NCBI RefSeq assembly: GCF_004770155.1
Contig: NZ_RQFA01000080.1
Location: forward strand, 186,001-250,000
Direction of reading: 5' to 3'
DNA length: 64,000 nt
Origin: Leptospira gomenensis
GTDB taxonomy: Bacteria; Spirochaetota; Leptospiria; Leptospirales; Leptospiraceae
Both the position numbers and the translations under genes were made by a program. A model generated the notes under the pieces. It saw only the letters and a list, made by a program, of their open reading frames with translations. It ran no database searches and was not told where the DNA came from. Positions 31,383 to 45,967 of this stretch are shown here, piece by piece (within the stretch, counting starts at the first letter, position 1; every line of letters begins with the position of its first letter).

Positions 31383-32251
31383 AATCGGTTTTCTTTTCGG
31401 TTTTGGTCTGTTCCTGTTCGATCGTAAGTTCGATAAGTTGTATCGGACAAAAATCGAATCGAACCGCCGATCGTTCCGAAACGATCTCTTCCAATAACTG
31501 CAAATCCGATTTCGGTTTGTATGTCTTCTCTTACGGAAGAAGTTCTTATCCGGATCGTTTTTTAAACGTGGAAGAAGAAAGAGGAAATCGTGAAATAGTA
31601 TATCTTTTTTATCTCATTCGTTTTCCGGGAAAAAATATTCTTGTGGATTCCGGTTTCATCAACGAATCGTATCGAAAAAAATTCGGATTTCTCGAATTCG
31701 AAAATCCGGTTAAACTTTTAAAAAAATGCGGAATAGATCCCAAAGAAATCACCGATATCGTTCTTACCCATTTTCATTTCGATCACGCGGGCGGAATTTT
31801 TCTTTTTCCTTCGGCGAAGATTCATATCCAAAATCACGATCTAGATCTTTTGAAAAAACAAAACTACTTTCCCAATCAGGCGAGTTTTATCCGATCTGCG
31901 GATTCCACCGGTAGACTTCATTCATTCGACGGAACGTTTTCATTACTTCCGGATTTACGGATTTTGTTTACGGGCGGGCATACTCCCGGATCGCAGGCAT
32001 TGGAATGGGTCGTTTCTTCGGGAAAAGGATTTTTATTTACCGGAGACGAATGTTATCTGATCGAAGAATGTAAAAAAGGAATCGGTCTTCCGCAAGAGGC
32101 CGCTTTTTCGTTAAAACGAAATCGGGATTTTCTGGATTACGTCCGAATCGTGAGCGAAAAAGGAACCAAAATTCTAACTTTACATGATCCTTCGATTTTA
32201 TTACAAGGCCGGGAGATTGTTCCCGGTGTTCGAAGGATCGAATCTTTTTAA
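31379..32251 (+). CDS. Secreted metallo-beta-lactamase-fold hydrolase
   Basis: A 290-residue MBL-fold protein with a signal peptide and Cys (SSISCIG), probably a lipoprotein. The zinc motif HFHFDHAGG (~residue 130), then GHTPGS with a further His, GDECYL with the Asp ligand, and TLHDP near the C-terminus give a complete two-metal site. The arrangement resembles N-acyl-homoserine-lactonase-like and glyoxalase II-like hydrolases. Substrate is unknown. The ATG overlaps the stop of the previous gene (ATGA), so it is translationally coupled. Confidence 0.8.
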   Translation: MKSVFFSVLVCSCSIVSSISCIGQKSNRTADRSETISSNNCKSDFGLYVFSYGRSSYPDRFLNVEEERGNREIVYLFYLIRFPGKNILVDSGFINESYRKKFGFLEFENPVKLLKKCGIDPKEITDIVLTHFHFDHAGGIFLFPSAKIHIQNHDLDLLKKQNYFPNQASFIRSADSTGRLHSFDGTFSLLPDLRILFTGGHTPGSQALEWVVSSGKGFLFTGDECYLIEECKKGIGLPQEAAFSLKRNRDFLDYVRIVSEKGTKILTLHDPSILLQGREIVPGVRRIESF

Positions 32252-32350
32252 AGTTTTTAGTTTCTTCGCAAATCGAAACGATTTTTATTTTTGCGAATAA
32301 GCTCCTCGTTCTCGTTGCGAGGACTATATTAAATAAATATAATATATCAT

Positions 32351-32384
32351 AAAAAAGGCCCGGAGGCAGATCTCCGAGCCTTTA
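32351..32384 (-). terminator. Rho-independent terminator of the acyl-CoA synthetase gene
   Basis: Read on the minus strand, the hairpin AAAGGCTCGGAG / CTCCGGGCCTTT is followed by TTTTTT. It lies 26 bp after the stop of the gene at 32410 and is correctly oriented for it. A G-T pair is within the stem. Confidence 0.8.
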
Positions 32385-32409
32385 GGCAAAATACGAAAGA
32401 AAACCGAAA

Positions 32410-34461
32410 TCAGTCTTTGTCGTAGACCTTTTTGATTTCTTTGCTGTATTTTTCCGTGATCACGTGGCGTTTCATCTTGAGAAGGTTGGTCAATTCATCA
32501 CCGACTTCGAACGGCTTTTTGGTGAGAATGACGTGTTGTACCTGCTCGAAAGACTTAAATCCCGTTTTCGTACTGTTGTAGCTACGGACTTCTTTTTTGT
32601 AGAAGTCTATCACTTTTGGATTTTTGATCAGTTCGTCGATCGCGGCCGAATCGAGTCCGTTTTCCTTACACCAAGCGCTCAGTTGTTCGACGTCGGGAAC
32701 GATGATCGCTCCGAGAACTTTTTGATCTTGTCCGATCACCATCGACTGTTTGATATAAGGTGATTCGTCCATTTTGTTTTCGATAGGAACCGGCTCAACG
32801 TTTTCTCCGCCTAACAATACGACGGTGTCTTTGGCTCTTCCGGTCAAAGTTAACGTTTTCTTAAAGTTTATGAACCCGATATCTCCCGTATTCATCCAAC
32901 CGTCCACGATCGTCTTTTTCGTAACGTCCGGATTTTTGTAATATCCTTTCATCACTTGAGGTCCTTTAACGAAAACGACTCCTTTTTGACCGAGCTTACC
33001 TGCGAGAACCTGTCCTTGGTCGTTGATATGCGTCAGCACGTGTCCGTTATCGTCTTTGATCATCAATTCCGACTTGGGAACGAGAAAACCCACGGAACCG
33101 ATAATCGGTTTTACGAAAGGACGCACGGAAATTACCGGACTGGTTTCCGTCATTCCGTATCCTTCGAGAACCAACATTCCGATGTCATTGAAGAAGTTAT
33201 CGACGTGCGATTGTAAAGCGCCTCCTCCGGACATGGATCCTTTCAATCTTCCGCCAGTCGCTTGGCGTATCTTGGAAAGAACGATCGCGTCCAAGGTCTT
33301 CGCATTAAAAATCAAACCTAATCCCGCGACGGTAAAGAAGAGCGCGCTCGGTAAATGTACTCCGTACGCCGGAAGCGTCAAATATGCGAGCAAACTCAAT
33401 GCGGTAACGGTGAACGGTCCGGTTAAAAGCAGAACGATCAAAGATTTGATTCCGATGGCAAGGGACTTGAAAATATTGCGATTTTCGTAATCCACTTCCA
33501 GGCCGGTTAAAAACCTTCTCGCAGCGTTGTAGTTTTTGGAGAAAAAGTAAGCGAGTTTAAACAATGCCCTTCTGATCGGAGGAGTCTGTTTCGGATCGTT
33601 TACCTTATTGTAAATTCCCGTATAAACGCTCTCCCAAACACGCGGCGCGGAAGCCATAAACGAAGGTTTCGCTTTTGCCAGGTCGTTTTTTAGATCCGAT
33701 ACTTTGGTGTAGTAAGTCTGAATTCCGCTCGAAATGGCGCCATATTCGTTTACTCGTTCGAATATATGCCAAATCGGTAATATGGAAAGCATACTATCCG
33801 TCTGCTTAATGTTCGTCAAAAGCATCGGAACCACGTAGATCATCTGATGGATCATGTTCGAATGCATGAGCATAACACCTTTCGGCATTCCCGTGGTTCC
33901 GGAAGTGTAAATTAAGGTGAATAGATCGTCCGGTTTGATATCCTCGATCCGCTTTTCTGCCTTTTTACTTCCTTTGGCTCTCAGCGCTTTTCCTTCCTCG
34001 ATGAGATCGTAGATTTTATGGATATTCTTTCCCTTTGCGGAGGAGGCCTTATCCATTACGATGATGGTTTCTACGTTGTTCAATTTGGGTTTTACCTTGT
34101 TGAACTTTTCGAGCATCTTATCGTTTTCCACGAATACGATCTTTGCTTCCGAGTGATTGAGAATGTATTCGAGCTCCGACTCTGTTACGTCGGTGCCTCT
34201 CGGGACGTTTGCCGCTCCCGAAAATTGAACCGCGTAATCGGTGATTATCCATTCCAATCGGTTGTCCGCAAGAACAGCGACGTGTTCTCTGGCTTTGAGT
34301 CCTAAGTCAATTAGAGATTCTGCAAGTGCAATTCCCATATCGTACAGCTGTTTGTAGGAAGTAGGATGGAATTCTTTATCTTCTCCTTTGCTCCAAAATA
34401 CGGGTCGATCTCCAAATTTCTCGGTGGACTGTATTAACATATCCGCGAGGTTTTTATACAT
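32410..34461 (-). CDS. Long-chain fatty acyl-CoA synthetase (AMP-forming)
   Basis: A 683-residue adenylate-forming enzyme. The P-loop motif [14 protein letters not shown] lies at ~185, [13 protein letters not shown] (A5) at ~438, [10 protein letters not shown] (A7, adenylate-binding Asp) at ~520, and [17 protein letters not shown] (A8 hinge) at ~537. A hydrophobic insert (~340-400, [21 protein letters not shown]) is typical of the FadD15-like long-chain ligases anchored in the inner membrane. It likely activates host-derived fatty acids, the main carbon source of Leptospira. AGAGGA lies seven bases upstream of the ATG. Several paralogues are usual in this genus, so no symbol is given. Confidence 0.9.
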   Translation of the reverse strand: MYKNLADMLIQSTEKFGDRPVFWSKGEDKEFHPTSYKQLYDMGIALAESLIDLGLKAREHVAVLADNRLEWIITDYAVQFSGAANVPRGTDVTESELEYILNHSEAKIVFVENDKMLEKFNKVKPKLNNVETIIVMDKASSAKGKNIHKIYDLIEEGKALRAKGSKKAEKRIEDIKPDDLFTLIYTSGTTGMPKGVMLMHSNMIHQMIYVVPMLLTNIKQTDSMLSILPIWHIFERVNEYGAISSGIQTYYTKVSDLKNDLAKAKPSFMASAPRVWESVYTGIYNKVNDPKQTPPIRRALFKLAYFFSKNYNAARRFLTGLEVDYENRNIFKSLAIGIKSLIVLLLTGPFTVTALSLLAYLTLPAYGVHLPSALFFTVAGLGLIFNAKTLDAIVLSKIRQATGGRLKGSMSGGGALQSHVDNFFNDIGMLVLEGYGMTETSPVISVRPFVKPIIGSVGFLVPKSELMIKDDNGHVLTHINDQGQVLAGKLGQKGVVFVKGPQVMKGYYKNPDVTKKTIVDGWMNTGDIGFINFKKTLTLTGRAKDTVVLLGGENVEPVPIENKMDESPYIKQSMVIGQDQKVLGAIIVPDVEQLSAWCKENGLDSAAIDELIKNPKVIDFYKKEVRSYNSTKTGFKSFEQVQHVILTKKPFEVGDELTNLLKMKRHVITEKYSKEIKKVYDKD

Positions 34462-34608
34462 TTCTAAATCCTCTTTTGTGATTTTACCGGGAAACCCGGT
34501 AGGTGTAAAGGCTGGATTAAACTAAGAGAAAAATCGAAAGAGTCAATCAAATTTTAGAAGGAATCAAAAGGAGGGTGCGCCGCAAAAAAAGGGGAGCGGA
34601 AGAGAAGT

Positions 34609-34631
34609 CGCCTATCTCGACGAGATAGGCG
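34609..34631. repeat. Perfect 11-bp inverted repeat
   Basis: CGCCTATCTCG (34609-34619) and CGAGATAGGCG (34621-34631) with a single A between. It lies just after the stop of the Lys-rich secreted protein gene (34640, minus strand). No T-run follows, so it is not a standard terminator; it may be a processing or stability hairpin or a protein-binding site. Confidence 0.6.
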
Positions 34632-34639
34632 AAGGAATC

Positions 34640-34924
34640 TTACTGTTCTTCTCCAGCTGGAGCGGAGGATTCGGTAGAAGGAGCCTCTTCTTTTTTATTT
34701 TCTGTTTTTTCCTTCTTGGATTTTTTCTTAGCTTTTTTTGCCTTTTTGGCTTTTTTGGATTTCTTAGATTTCTTTCCTTTCTTTTCCGATTTAGTCTCTT
34801 TAGGAGTTTCGGTTTGTTCCGCAGGAGCTTCGGTGTTCGGTTCTTGGGCGGTAAGAGCCGCAAATCCGGTGAAAACGAAAGCCGCGATTAAAAGTTGGAC
34901 AAGAATTTTCTTAAAAAGGGTCAT
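34640..34924 (-). CDS. Secreted Lys/Ala/Glu-rich low-complexity protein
   Basis: A 94-residue protein with a signal peptide (LVQLLIAAFVFTGFAALTAQ), then an acidic/Pro/Thr segment and a Lys-rich repeat (KKSKKAKKAKKAKKKSKKEK), ending with SAPAGEEQ. There is no Cys outside the signal. AGGAAA precedes ATG 34924. It resembles in style the protein at 24099: both are secreted with charged tails. The Lys tails could bind nucleic acids or surface polysaccharide. Function is unknown. Confidence 0.7.
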   Translation of the reverse strand: MTLFKKILVQLLIAAFVFTGFAALTAQEPNTEAPAEQTETPKETKSEKKGKKSKKSKKAKKAKKAKKKSKKEKTENKKEEAPSTESSAPAGEEQ

Positions 34925-35001
34925 TTTAGAGTTTCCTATTGAAATAGTTTGATTGATTCTGAGAAGTGCAACATCCTCCGTAAAAAAGTAAATACGTTTT
35001 T

Positions 35002-35661
35002 TTACGGAATAGAACGAGGCGGACTCCATTTTTTTCCGGAGGCCGCTGCGGATTCCAATCTTCTAAGATATTCGTTTTTGGATATTTGATACGCGCCCAG
35101 ACCTAAAGTAACGACGTTTAGTTGCTGCGTATCGAACAACGTAAAACCGTCCTTCTTCAAAACATCGAATAAATGATACAAACCTATCTTTCCGAAATCC
35201 GGAACGAAAGAGAACATGGATTCGCCCGCGAAAAAATTTCCGATTGCGACTCCGTAAACGCCTCCGCCTAACACGCCGTTTTCGTCCCAGACTTCGATCG
35301 AATGTGCATAACCGAGTTTGTGGAACTCGGTATATCCTCGGATAAAAAGGTCCGTGATCCAAGTTTCTTCGCCGGGACGATATGCGCAACAGCGCATTAC
35401 TTGTTCGAAGGCGCGGTTGAAGGTAATCTTATATTGTCTTTGATTGATCTTTCGTTTGACCCGTTTCGAGATATGAAGTTTTTCAAGATCGAAAATTCCG
35501 CGAGGATCCAAACAGTACCAAAGAATCGGTTGGTCAGACCAGGGAAAAATTCCGTTTTTATACGCGTACAATAAACGTTCCGGAGAAAGGTCGCCGCCTA
35601 CGGCGACGATTTCCCGGTCCCATACGCGAGGGTTTCTGAAAAAATCGGAAAAATCTTTCAA
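35002..35661 (-). CDS. aat: Leucyl/phenylalanyl-tRNA-protein transferase
   Basis: A 219-residue enzyme that adds Leu or Phe to the N-terminus of proteins with basic N-terminal residues (N-end rule). Family signatures are present: [23 protein letters not shown], then [27 protein letters not shown], then G-E-S-M-F-S and DTQQLN. The start is TTG with GAGGA eight bases upstream. The short Leptospira form is close to the E. coli length (234). Its gene lies 18 bp downstream of thpR on the same strand, suggesting one operon with thpR. Confidence 0.9.
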   Translation of the reverse strand: MKDFSDFFRNPRVWDREIVAVGGDLSPERLLYAYKNGIFPWSDQPILWYCLDPRGIFDLEKLHISKRVKRKINQRQYKITFNRAFEQVMRCCAYRPGEETWITDLFIRGYTEFHKLGYAHSIEVWDENGVLGGGVYGVAIGNFFAGESMFSFVPDFGKIGLYHLFDVLKKDGFTLFDTQQLNVVTLGLGAYQISKNEYLRRLESAAASGKKWSPPRSIP

Positions 35662-35679
35662 ACCCGTTTCCTCATGTTT

Positions 35680-36222
35680 TTAGTAAGACGGTAAAAGAGA
35701 AAAAGATTCCTCAATCGAATAGACGGGGCCTTCGGAGAAAGTTCGAGACGAGTAGATATGAAATTCCGAAACGTAGAATTCGGAAGAAGTGAAACCGGAA
35801 AATTCCTCGAGATAAGCGGCTACTCGTAAACCGTTCGAGTTTTTGAATCTTCCCAGCGTGAGATGCGGACGATATTCCTGTCGTTCGGGCGCGAATCCCA
35901 ACTTCCGAATTCCGGAATCCAACTTTTTTTGCAATTTAACGAGCTCCTCGTTAAGAAGGACCTTTGCGAAAAGGATCGAAGGAGATTTCTGTTTTTCGAA
36001 AGTGCCAACGGATTGTAGATTCAGGCGAAACGAAGGAGATGCGATCGTGGAACAAAAATCGGATACGACATCCACTTGCTCCCTCGATTGTTCTCCTAAA
36101 AAAAGTAAGGTTACGTGAAAGTTTTCCGGTAAAACCCAACGGATATCCGGTAAACCGTAACAGATTCTCACAAGTTGTTCTTTTACTTCCTCCGGAACGG
36201 AAATCCCGAGAAAAATTCTCAT
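35680..36222 (-). CDS. thpR: RNA 2',3'-cyclic phosphodiesterase (2H family)
   Basis: A 180-residue 2H phosphoesterase. Two H-x-T-x motifs, HVTLLFLG (~residue 40) and HLTLGRF (~residue 125), form the active site; spacing and the N-terminal [13 protein letters not shown] match the LigT/ThpR group. It should open or ligate 2',3'-cyclic phosphate ends of RNA. It is upstream of aat with an 18-bp gap, so both are likely transcribed together. GAGAAAA and a near start are the weak ribosome signal here. Confidence 0.85.
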   Translation of the reverse strand: MRIFLGISVPEEVKEQLVRICYGLPDIRWVLPENFHVTLLFLGEQSREQVDVVSDFCSTIASPSFRLNLQSVGTFEKQKSPSILFAKVLLNEELVKLQKKLDSGIRKLGFAPERQEYRPHLTLGRFKNSNGLRVAAYLEEFSGFTSSEFYVSEFHIYSSRTFSEGPVYSIEESFSLLPSY

Positions 36223-36277
36223 GCTTAAAAGTTTAGAAATCCCGGCGTTTTAGGCAACCAGATTCCGTAGTTTTCGG

Positions 36278-38047
<1,770 letters not shown>

Positions 38048-38078
38048 TTTAAAACGAACTTAACAAGGATCGACGATT

Positions 38079-40259
38079 TTGTCTCTTCGTTTCAAAGAAA
38101 TAATAAAAACCTTAGGAATAATATTCTTCTCCGGTTCGATCTATTATGTTCTTGCACAAATCGGAAGGAATACGGCCATTCATCCCGGATACGCTTCCGC
38201 GATTTGGCCCGCATCGGGCGCCGCTTTGGGGCTTGCGTTGTTGTTCGGCGGTTATTCCATTTTAGGAGTCGGAATCGCTTCCTTTCTTTCCAATTCGGGT
38301 GTGGATTTGTTTTCCGGTTTGTGGATCGATCCCGGAAAAAATTTATATCTAAGTCTATTGATCGCTTTGTTCTCTTCGCTTCAATGTTACGTCGGAAAGA
38401 AGGTGCTTTTTTCCAAAATACCGGGTTGTAAAATTTCGGATCAAACCCGTTATGTTTTTCTTTTTATCTGTCTGGAAGCGCTCGTTTGCGCGATCAGTTG
38501 TACCGGATCGGTGGCCTCGCTTTATTTTTTAAATGCGATCGACGAAAGCGCCGTCCGTCAAAGTTGGATCACGTGGTGGGCGGGAGATACGCTCGGTGTT
38601 TATATCGGAGCACCCTTTATCCTGTTTTGGTTTCGGGGGAAATATTCGCGTCCGAAAATCTGGGAAATTTTAGAAACCTCCGTATTACTGATCCTCATCG
38701 TGTTTTTTTCTTTGGCTTCCTTCGATTTGGTGATTCCGTTATTATCGATCAGCTATCCTCTCGGTTATATTCTTATCCCTTTGATTTTATGGGCCGCGTT
38801 CCGTTTGGGCGAACGCGCGAGCAGTCTGGCCGTAGTGTTATCTTCGGTGATCGCAATCCTGGGAACGATCTCCGGCTCTCCGCAGTTTTATGCGGAATCG
38901 ATGAACACTTCTTATATTCTTCTGCAGTCTTTCGTGGCGGTTTTGTCCATCACAAGTCTTCTCGTAGCAAGTATCGTCAACGAAAGAAAGGAAGCGGAGA
39001 ATCAACTGCGGCTATCACATCAGAATCTCGAAACGAAAGTTAAGGAAAGGACGGGCGAACTTCTTCGATCCAACGAAATCCTTAGGGAGGAAATCCGCGA
39101 GAAAAACGAGGCCCGTTCGGCTTTGGAAAAAAGTCAGATCCGATACATGGGGCTTTTCGAAAATCTTCCGGTCGCGATCATTGAAGCGGATTACTCGGGG
39201 CTTAAGGAAGTTTTGGATTCGCTTCCGGAAAGTCTACAAGGAGACGAATTTACCGATTTCGTCGAAACACATCCCGATTTCGTCCAACGTTGTTTCGATT
39301 CTATTCGAGTAACGGGTGTTAACCAGGAGACGGTCAATCTTTTGCGGGTTGATTCGGCGGAAACCATTGTAAAAAATTGGAAACGTTTTTTTAGCCAGGA
39401 CAACTTCAAGGTTTTTAGAAGAGTTTTAAGAAAGATCCGAGAACAATCCTATTTTTACGAAGTGGAAGTGGGATTTCGAGTTCAGGACAATACGAGGTTG
39501 GATATTAAAATCCGTTGGTCCGTACCGCCCGGTTTCGAATCCACATTGTCGAGTGTGATCGTTACTCTTTTGGATTTTACGGAAATCAAAAGTGCGGAAC
39601 GCAAACTTCAACTTTCGCTCGAAGAAAAAGAAGTGATGCTTAAGGAAATTCATCATAGGGTGAAGAACAACCTGCAGGTGATCTCGTCCCTTTTGTCGAT
39701 GCAATCGGATTTCGTGGAAGATCAACAAAGCCTTTCCGTGTTTAAGGAAAGTCAAAATCGTTTGAGAACGATGTCGATGATCCACGAAGAATTGTATCAG
39801 TCCGAAAATCTAGGAAAGATTCAGTATTCGATTTACATTGAAAAGTTGTTGAATCAGTTGTTTCAAGTTTACGGAAAATCGGATTCGGTGATTCTCAAAA
39901 CGGAACTGGAATCCCTAGACATCAACGTCAATCGCGCGATTCCGATCGGTTTGATATTAAACGAACTCGTTTCGAATTCTTTAAAGTACGCTTTTCCTTC
40001 GGACGCGAAAACGAACGCGAAAGATCTCGGAGAGTTAAAAATCTCACTTTCCAAAGTGAACGAAACGCTCGAATTGATCGTGGAAGACAACGGAATCGGA
40101 ATGCCTTCCGGTTTCGATCTGGATGAGACGACGTCTTTGGGTTTGAAGTTGGTGAACATTCTCGTGAGACAACTCAAAGGAAAGATCGACTTTTCCTCCG
40201 ACGCAAAAAAAGGAACCAACTTTAAGATTAGAATTCCGTTAAGCGTCGATTTGATCTAA
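38079..40259 (+). CDS. MASE1-PAS hybrid sensor histidine kinase (HisKA_2 type)
   Basis: A 726-residue membrane kinase. An N-terminal MASE1-type sensor (~1-300, eight to nine TM helices; [17 protein letters not shown]) is followed by a coiled coil (~300-345), a PAS region (~350-500, [17 protein letters not shown]), and the HisKA_2 segment [20 protein letters not shown] with the phosphorylated His at ~527. The HATPase follows with N-box [13 protein letters not shown]1 EDNGIGMP, and G2 TSLGLKLV. It should phosphorylate a response regulator not encoded nearby. The TTG start has AAGGAT upstream. Sensory input unknown. Confidence 0.85.
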   Translation: MSLRFKEIIKTLGIIFFSGSIYYVLAQIGRNTAIHPGYASAIWPASGAALGLALLFGGYSILGVGIASFLSNSGVDLFSGLWIDPGKNLYLSLLIALFSSLQCYVGKKVLFSKIPGCKISDQTRYVFLFICLEALVCAISCTGSVASLYFLNAIDESAVRQSWITWWAGDTLGVYIGAPFILFWFRGKYSRPKIWEILETSVLLILIVFFSLASFDLVIPLLSISYPLGYILIPLILWAAFRLGERASSLAVVLSSVIAILGTISGSPQFYAESMNTSYILLQSFVAVLSITSLLVASIVNERKEAENQLRLSHQNLETKVKERTGELLRSNEILREEIREKNEARSALEKSQIRYMGLFENLPVAIIEADYSGLKEVLDSLPESLQGDEFTDFVETHPDFVQRCFDSIRVTGVNQETVNLLRVDSAETIVKNWKRFFSQDNFKVFRRVLRKIREQSYFYEVEVGFRVQDNTRLDIKIRWSVPPGFESTLSSVIVTLLDFTEIKSAERKLQLSLEEKEVMLKEIHHRVKNNLQVISSLLSMQSDFVEDQQSLSVFKESQNRLRTMSMIHEELYQSENLGKIQYSIYIEKLLNQLFQVYGKSDSVILKTELESLDINVNRAIPIGLILNELVSNSLKYAFPSDAKTNAKDLGELKISLSKVNETLELIVEDNGIGMPSGFDLDETTSLGLKLVNILVRQLKGKIDFSSDAKKGTNFKIRIPLSVDLI

Positions 40260-40323
40260 AAATAAGAATCTTGGGATTTTCCGAACGAACTCCCTTTTCG
40301 AAAAAGAATTCCACCGGGCGGGC

Positions 40324-41826
40324 TTAGTTTTCCAGGGCTTTTCTGTATTCTTCGATCAAAAGATCCGGATTTTCGGTTCCGACCGAGATCCGAATCAGAT
40401 TTGGATCCAATCCGTTTTCTTTTAGGAATTTTTTTCCCTCTTCGGTCGTGGCCAATTCGTAATGAGCGAGATAAACGTAGAGCATATTCAGCGTGAACTC
40501 CGTTCCGAAACTCGGTCCTTTGAGCAATGCCAATCGATCGTAGAATTTTTCCAAAGGAATCGAAAGTTCGATCGATAAAACCCCGGATTGAATTCCGGGT
40601 ATTCGCGCGATCTTGGAGAAATTTTCGGAGGATTTTTTCGAACCGGTCCAATACACGTTTCTAATCTCCGGCCGCTTCATAAAAAAAGCCGCGAGTTTTT
40701 GGACGTTTTCGCTGATACGCAAAACTCTTTGTTCGTAGTCCCGGATCTCGTAGGCGAGGCGTTCACAATCCCGAAGATACGGTTTTTCTACCAGTTCTCT
40801 ACAAACGGGAAGAAGCTCCGAATACCATTTCGAATTCCGGTTCAACAGGATGCTTCCCATCATCAAATCCCCGTTTCCACACGCGAACTTGGTAAGACTT
40901 TCCACGACTATGTCCGTAAACGGAAGTACGTCGATTACGGCGGAACCGGCGACGGAAATGTCGGCGATCAACGGGATTTTATATCGATCCACGATCGTTT
41001 TCAGACGAGGATAATCCGGAACCAATAGAAGAGGGTTTGTGGGACATTCCGTGATGATGCCGGCCACTTTTTCGGAATTCGTTTGTAGGAACGTTTCCAA
41101 TTCCTCTAAGTCGGTGGCATCGTGAATCACATACGAATCGCTCGTGTATTTTTCCAAAATTCGAATGTTGTCCACATACAACCAACCGAGACGGATCCAA
41201 ATCGTTTTCCCTTCCTTTTTGCGAATCCGATCCAAGGATTCGAAAGCGGTGTAAATTCCGTTCATTCCGGAAACGGAAAGTAGGATTTCGGGTTTTTGTT
41301 CCGAAGAAAAGGAGGATAGCTTGGAAAGGATCTTTTCGACGGGCGAATCCTTTTCCGCGTCTTCGCGGAATACTTCCCGAAGAATTCCCTTTTTTACGAG
41401 AAAATCCTCCGCCATACGGGAGGAAGCGAGACATCCGGTATGTTGTATGAAAGCGAGAATTTCCTTTTCCAAATCCGCATCGTTCGGAATTACGAGAGTC
41501 GTGATCCCCTCATCCTCCAAAATTCTGAAGTCTCGAATATCGAATTTTCGGACGATGGTTTCCCCGGCTTTTTTCGAGGAGAGGATGAACTGAGGAGTAT
41601 CGATCTTTTCGGTTTCGCGGTTATAATCGAGAATTCTTGCGATATAGGAATGGGCGACGAATCTAGGATACCCCGATTTTAGACGGGAAAGAGTTTCCGT
41701 CCTTTTTTCTTCATAGCCGATCACATCCTTCAATTGAGGAAGGCTTACGGAAACCGCATGAATGTTGTCGAACGGAATTCTTTCACCGCAGACGGTCCGC
41801 TGAGGCTCTTTGATTTCTTTTAACAT
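40324..41826 (-). CDS. Cys/Met-metabolism PLP enzyme (cystathionine gamma-synthase-like)
   Basis: A 500-residue PLP-dependent enzyme. The C-terminal two-thirds matches the Cys/Met PLP family: the Asp motif I-P-L-I-A-D-I-S-V, then [16 protein letters not shown] with the Schiff-base Lys at ~315, and E-F-T-L-N plus [18 protein letters not shown] at the C-terminus, which binds the substrate carboxylate. The N-terminal ~150 residues are longer than in E. coli MetB and resemble fungal Str2-type cystathionine synthases. Likely role: forming cystathionine or homocysteine from an activated homoserine. The precise reaction is not settled. Confidence 0.8.
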   Translation of the reverse strand: MLKEIKEPQRTVCGERIPFDNIHAVSVSLPQLKDVIGYEEKRTETLSRLKSGYPRFVAHSYIARILDYNRETEKIDTPQFILSSKKAGETIVRKFDIRDFRILEDEGITTLVIPNDADLEKEILAFIQHTGCLASSRMAEDFLVKKGILREVFREDAEKDSPVEKILSKLSSFSSEQKPEILLSVSGMNGIYTAFESLDRIRKKEGKTIWIRLGWLYVDNIRILEKYTSDSYVIHDATDLEELETFLQTNSEKVAGIITECPTNPLLLVPDYPRLKTIVDRYKIPLIADISVAGSAVIDVLPFTDIVVESLTKFACGNGDLMMGSILLNRNSKWYSELLPVCRELVEKPYLRDCERLAYEIRDYEQRVLRISENVQKLAAFFMKRPEIRNVYWTGSKKSSENFSKIARIPGIQSGVLSIELSIPLEKFYDRLALLKGPSFGTEFTLNMLYVYLAHYELATTEEGKKFLKENGLDPNLIRISVGTENPDLLIEEYRKALEN

Positions 41827-41892
41827 CTCTTTGATTCCAGTCCGGAAGGTTTCCCGGATTTTTCAATCCGTAAATTCGAACTAGAAAATCTT

Positions 41893-42957
<1,065 letters not shown>

Positions 42958-42993
42958 TGAAGGAACTCGACCTTTCCTTTGTAAATCAACCCG

Positions 42994-43606
<613 letters not shown>

Positions 43607-43632
43607 AGTTTTAAGAGAATCGATATTATATT

Positions 43633-44799
43633 ATGAAATTTGAATACACTTCGAAACATACAAACGACTCCGTATTTTTTTCCGGAAAGACGAAATTAGC
43701 GTCGGCGACCGCCTTGATACTTTTGTTTTTAGGCGTCTGCAAAAGCAGTCACGAAACGTTCATCGAAGAAATCCAGGAATTTATAGAACAGGAAAAATAC
43801 GAGAAAGCGGCGGAGAAACTCAAGGAAAAACTCCAATCCCCCAAGGACAGAGACGAAATTCTTTCCTCTGAAAATCCGGATTCTCCTAGAGTGATCGAAT
43901 TCTCCCACGATCGTTTGAAACTGGTTTGGACCGAAGATCAGAAGATTTTTTTCCAGGATCTCGCGGCGGGAGAAACTAATTCCAGAAGTTTGGATCAGGT
44001 TCCTTCCAATCTTTCTCTTTCGCAAAACGCCAATTATGCGCTCGTCGAATATCCGATGCAGACTTCCGGGGGTTGTAGATACGTCGCGATTTCCCTCAAA
44101 AATTCCAGCCTCTCTTACGAAGCCGGCGCCCAAGTTTCGTGCAAAAACCGTGGATCGATTCTGCCCGACGGTTCCAAAATTTATTATTTCGTGGACGATA
44201 ATCTCTACGAGGAAAAAACCGTGGAGCCGCGGAAGCCGGTTCTCGTTTTGAATAAGGAGAAAATCGTATCTCCTTTTCCGAATTTAAAAACCCGCTCCTT
44301 GATGTATCCGGCGGGAAATTCCTTTTTGATCTTTTCCGGAAACGCGGGTGCATACAATCTTTACTGGTTTCAACCTTCGCAAAAAAACGTGGAGAAGATC
44401 GATAAGGATATCCTCAGTCCGATCTTGTATTACGGAAACGGGGAAAACGCATATTATATCGGCGGTGAGATCGGCAAACTCCATTTGCGAAGAATCAATT
44501 TTTCCGCGAAGGGAAAACCGGTGATCACAAAATTATTTACCGTAAGCCGAAAGGAGATCAATCCTTGGAAACTCGCCAAAAAGAACGAATTTTTATCCGG
44601 ATATTCGGGTAAGGTCCATCTCTGGGGACCTTTGAAAAAAAGCCAAAATTTGCCGATTCTTTGCGAGAGAGCTTTTCTTTCCGGAGACGATCGTATCGTT
44701 TGCGAAACGGAACCGGGCCAATTGATTTTGAGCAAATTGGATTTTCAACCCGAGGATTGGAGCATCTGGAAGTTGTACGAAGAAGTGCGAAGTAAATAG
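43633..44799 (+). CDS. Hypothetical lipoprotein with beta-propeller-like repeats
   Basis: A 388-residue protein. An unusually long N-terminal region (~24 residues) precedes a hydrophobic segment ending in LFLGVCKSS, a loose lipobox. Coiled-coil-like region (~42-72) is followed by about six repeats with short beta strands ([60 protein letters not shown]). The pattern suggests a WD40-like propeller, but the motifs are degenerate. No enzyme motif is visible. Probably an exported scaffold or carbohydrate-binding protein. Starts 26 bp after the EcsC-like gene. Confidence 0.6.
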   Translation: MKFEYTSKHTNDSVFFSGKTKLASATALILLFLGVCKSSHETFIEEIQEFIEQEKYEKAAEKLKEKLQSPKDRDEILSSENPDSPRVIEFSHDRLKLVWTEDQKIFFQDLAAGETNSRSLDQVPSNLSLSQNANYALVEYPMQTSGGCRYVAISLKNSSLSYEAGAQVSCKNRGSILPDGSKIYYFVDDNLYEEKTVEPRKPVLVLNKEKIVSPFPNLKTRSLMYPAGNSFLIFSGNAGAYNLYWFQPSQKNVEKIDKDILSPILYYGNGENAYYIGGEIGKLHLRRINFSAKGKPVITKLFTVSRKEINPWKLAKKNEFLSGYSGKVHLWGPLKKSQNLPILCERAFLSGDDRIVCETEPGQLILSKLDFQPEDWSIWKLYEEVRSK

Positions 44800-44825
44800 G
44801 GAATTTTTACGTTTCCCTTTTATAT
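44798..44825 (+). terminator. Weak terminator-like hairpin
   Basis: AGGGAA (44798-44803) and TTCCCT (44813-44818) form a 6-bp stem with a 9-nt loop followed by TTTATATTCC; it starts within the stop codon region of the lipoprotein gene. Low stability, uncertain. Confidence 0.35.
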
Positions 44826-44876
44826 TCCTTTTTTTTAATATACGAGCGAATTCATTCGAGGATATCGGTCGCCGTT

Positions 44877-45956
44877 TTACAGAAATAAGTTGAGAATCAA
44901 AGGTTCCCGACTGTTTACCCCGGGGATGGGTGCGCCATATCTCGTTTTGACGTAACTTCCTCCGCCTTGGTTTAAATCCAAATACGAACCGGAAGGGACG
45001 ATTCGAACCGTGGATTCGAAATTGGACTTGGACGCCCAGTCCTTAAGAAAGGTTTCGGAAGAGGTTTCTCCGATGGCCACAACCCTCGAAACGAAAGTCT
45101 TCTTTACCCTTTCCTGAAATTCCTCGTTCTTCAAAGTTTCCAGATAAAAAATCGCGAATCTCGCAAAGGGAAACTGAACCGTTACTAAAGAGTTTGTAGT
45201 TTCAGATTCGACGGGAACCTTTGCAAAAGAAACGTTTCCCTGAAACGCATCGAAATACCGTTTCCAATTTTCCGACGGAGAACGATAAAGGATTTCCTTC
45301 GCGACTTTTCCGTCGGGTTGAAACAGGACGGAAATTTCTTTCCATTCGTTTTCTTTTTCGGAAAGATTCCTTTCGCTTTTATCGTCTTTGAAAATCGTTT
45401 CGAGCGCGGCTTCATCGGATACTATGGAACCCGCGAGCAGATAGACCGAGTATGTTCTTGCAAGATTGGAAAAAATTCTTTTATAGATGCGAGCCGTTCC
45501 GTTAACGGGATTTTCGGCTTCTCCCGAGAGTTTTTCGATGGATCGTCTCAATAATAGTTCGTATCTTAGAACTTGAAACGCCTCTTCCAATCCGGAACGT
45601 TGAAATACGTCGCGCCGGGAATGTAGGAAATATAAAAAACTTCCCGTGTGCGCCGGAAATACGACCAAGGTGTTCTTCTTAATTAAACCTTTTTGTTGCG
45701 CTTGTTTGATCGGAGCTTCCAAAGATTTTAAAAATCTTTCCTCCGAAGAAAAATCCTCCAACTTCCATTCCGGTTGGATCGCGAGAACGTTTCCCGCATT
45801 TCTGTCGTATCCTGCACTCAGGATCTGATATTCCTTCCGGGGCAGGGAGTTGTATTGTTCGTCCGAGACCGGTTTTCCTGAAAATAAGACGGCAAAGATA
45901 AAAAGGACGGGAAGGAGCACGAGTGCTGCGATTGTATTTTTCCAAAAAGGAGTCAT
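44877..45956 (-). CDS. Membrane-anchored nitrilase-fold pseudoenzyme (predicted)
   Basis: A 359-residue protein with one N-terminal TM helix (AALVLLPVLFIFAVLFSG). The remainder resembles carbon-nitrogen hydrolases in layout: NVLAIQPEW, then KNTLVVFPAHTGSFLYFL, VYLLAGSIVSDEAAL, VLFQPDGKVAKEILYRSP and FARFAIFYLETLKNEEFQERV. In active members the first catalytic Glu (PE), the Lys after the pDGK segment, and the catalytic Cys (I-C-x-D) lie at these places. Here they appear as PA, YRSP and I-F-Y-L-E, so all three look lost. It probably binds rather than hydrolyses. It starts 11 bp after the Nudix gene on the same strand. Confidence 0.6.
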   Translation of the reverse strand: MTPFWKNTIAALVLLPVLFIFAVLFSGKPVSDEQYNSLPRKEYQILSAGYDRNAGNVLAIQPEWKLEDFSSEERFLKSLEAPIKQAQQKGLIKKNTLVVFPAHTGSFLYFLHSRRDVFQRSGLEEAFQVLRYELLLRRSIEKLSGEAENPVNGTARIYKRIFSNLARTYSVYLLAGSIVSDEAALETIFKDDKSERNLSEKENEWKEISVLFQPDGKVAKEILYRSPSENWKRYFDAFQGNVSFAKVPVESETTNSLVTVQFPFARFAIFYLETLKNEEFQERVKKTFVSRVVAIGETSSETFLKDWASKSNFESTVRIVPSGSYLDLNQGGGSYVKTRYGAPIPGVNSREPLILNLFL

Positions 45957-45967
45957 ATTCTTTTTTT

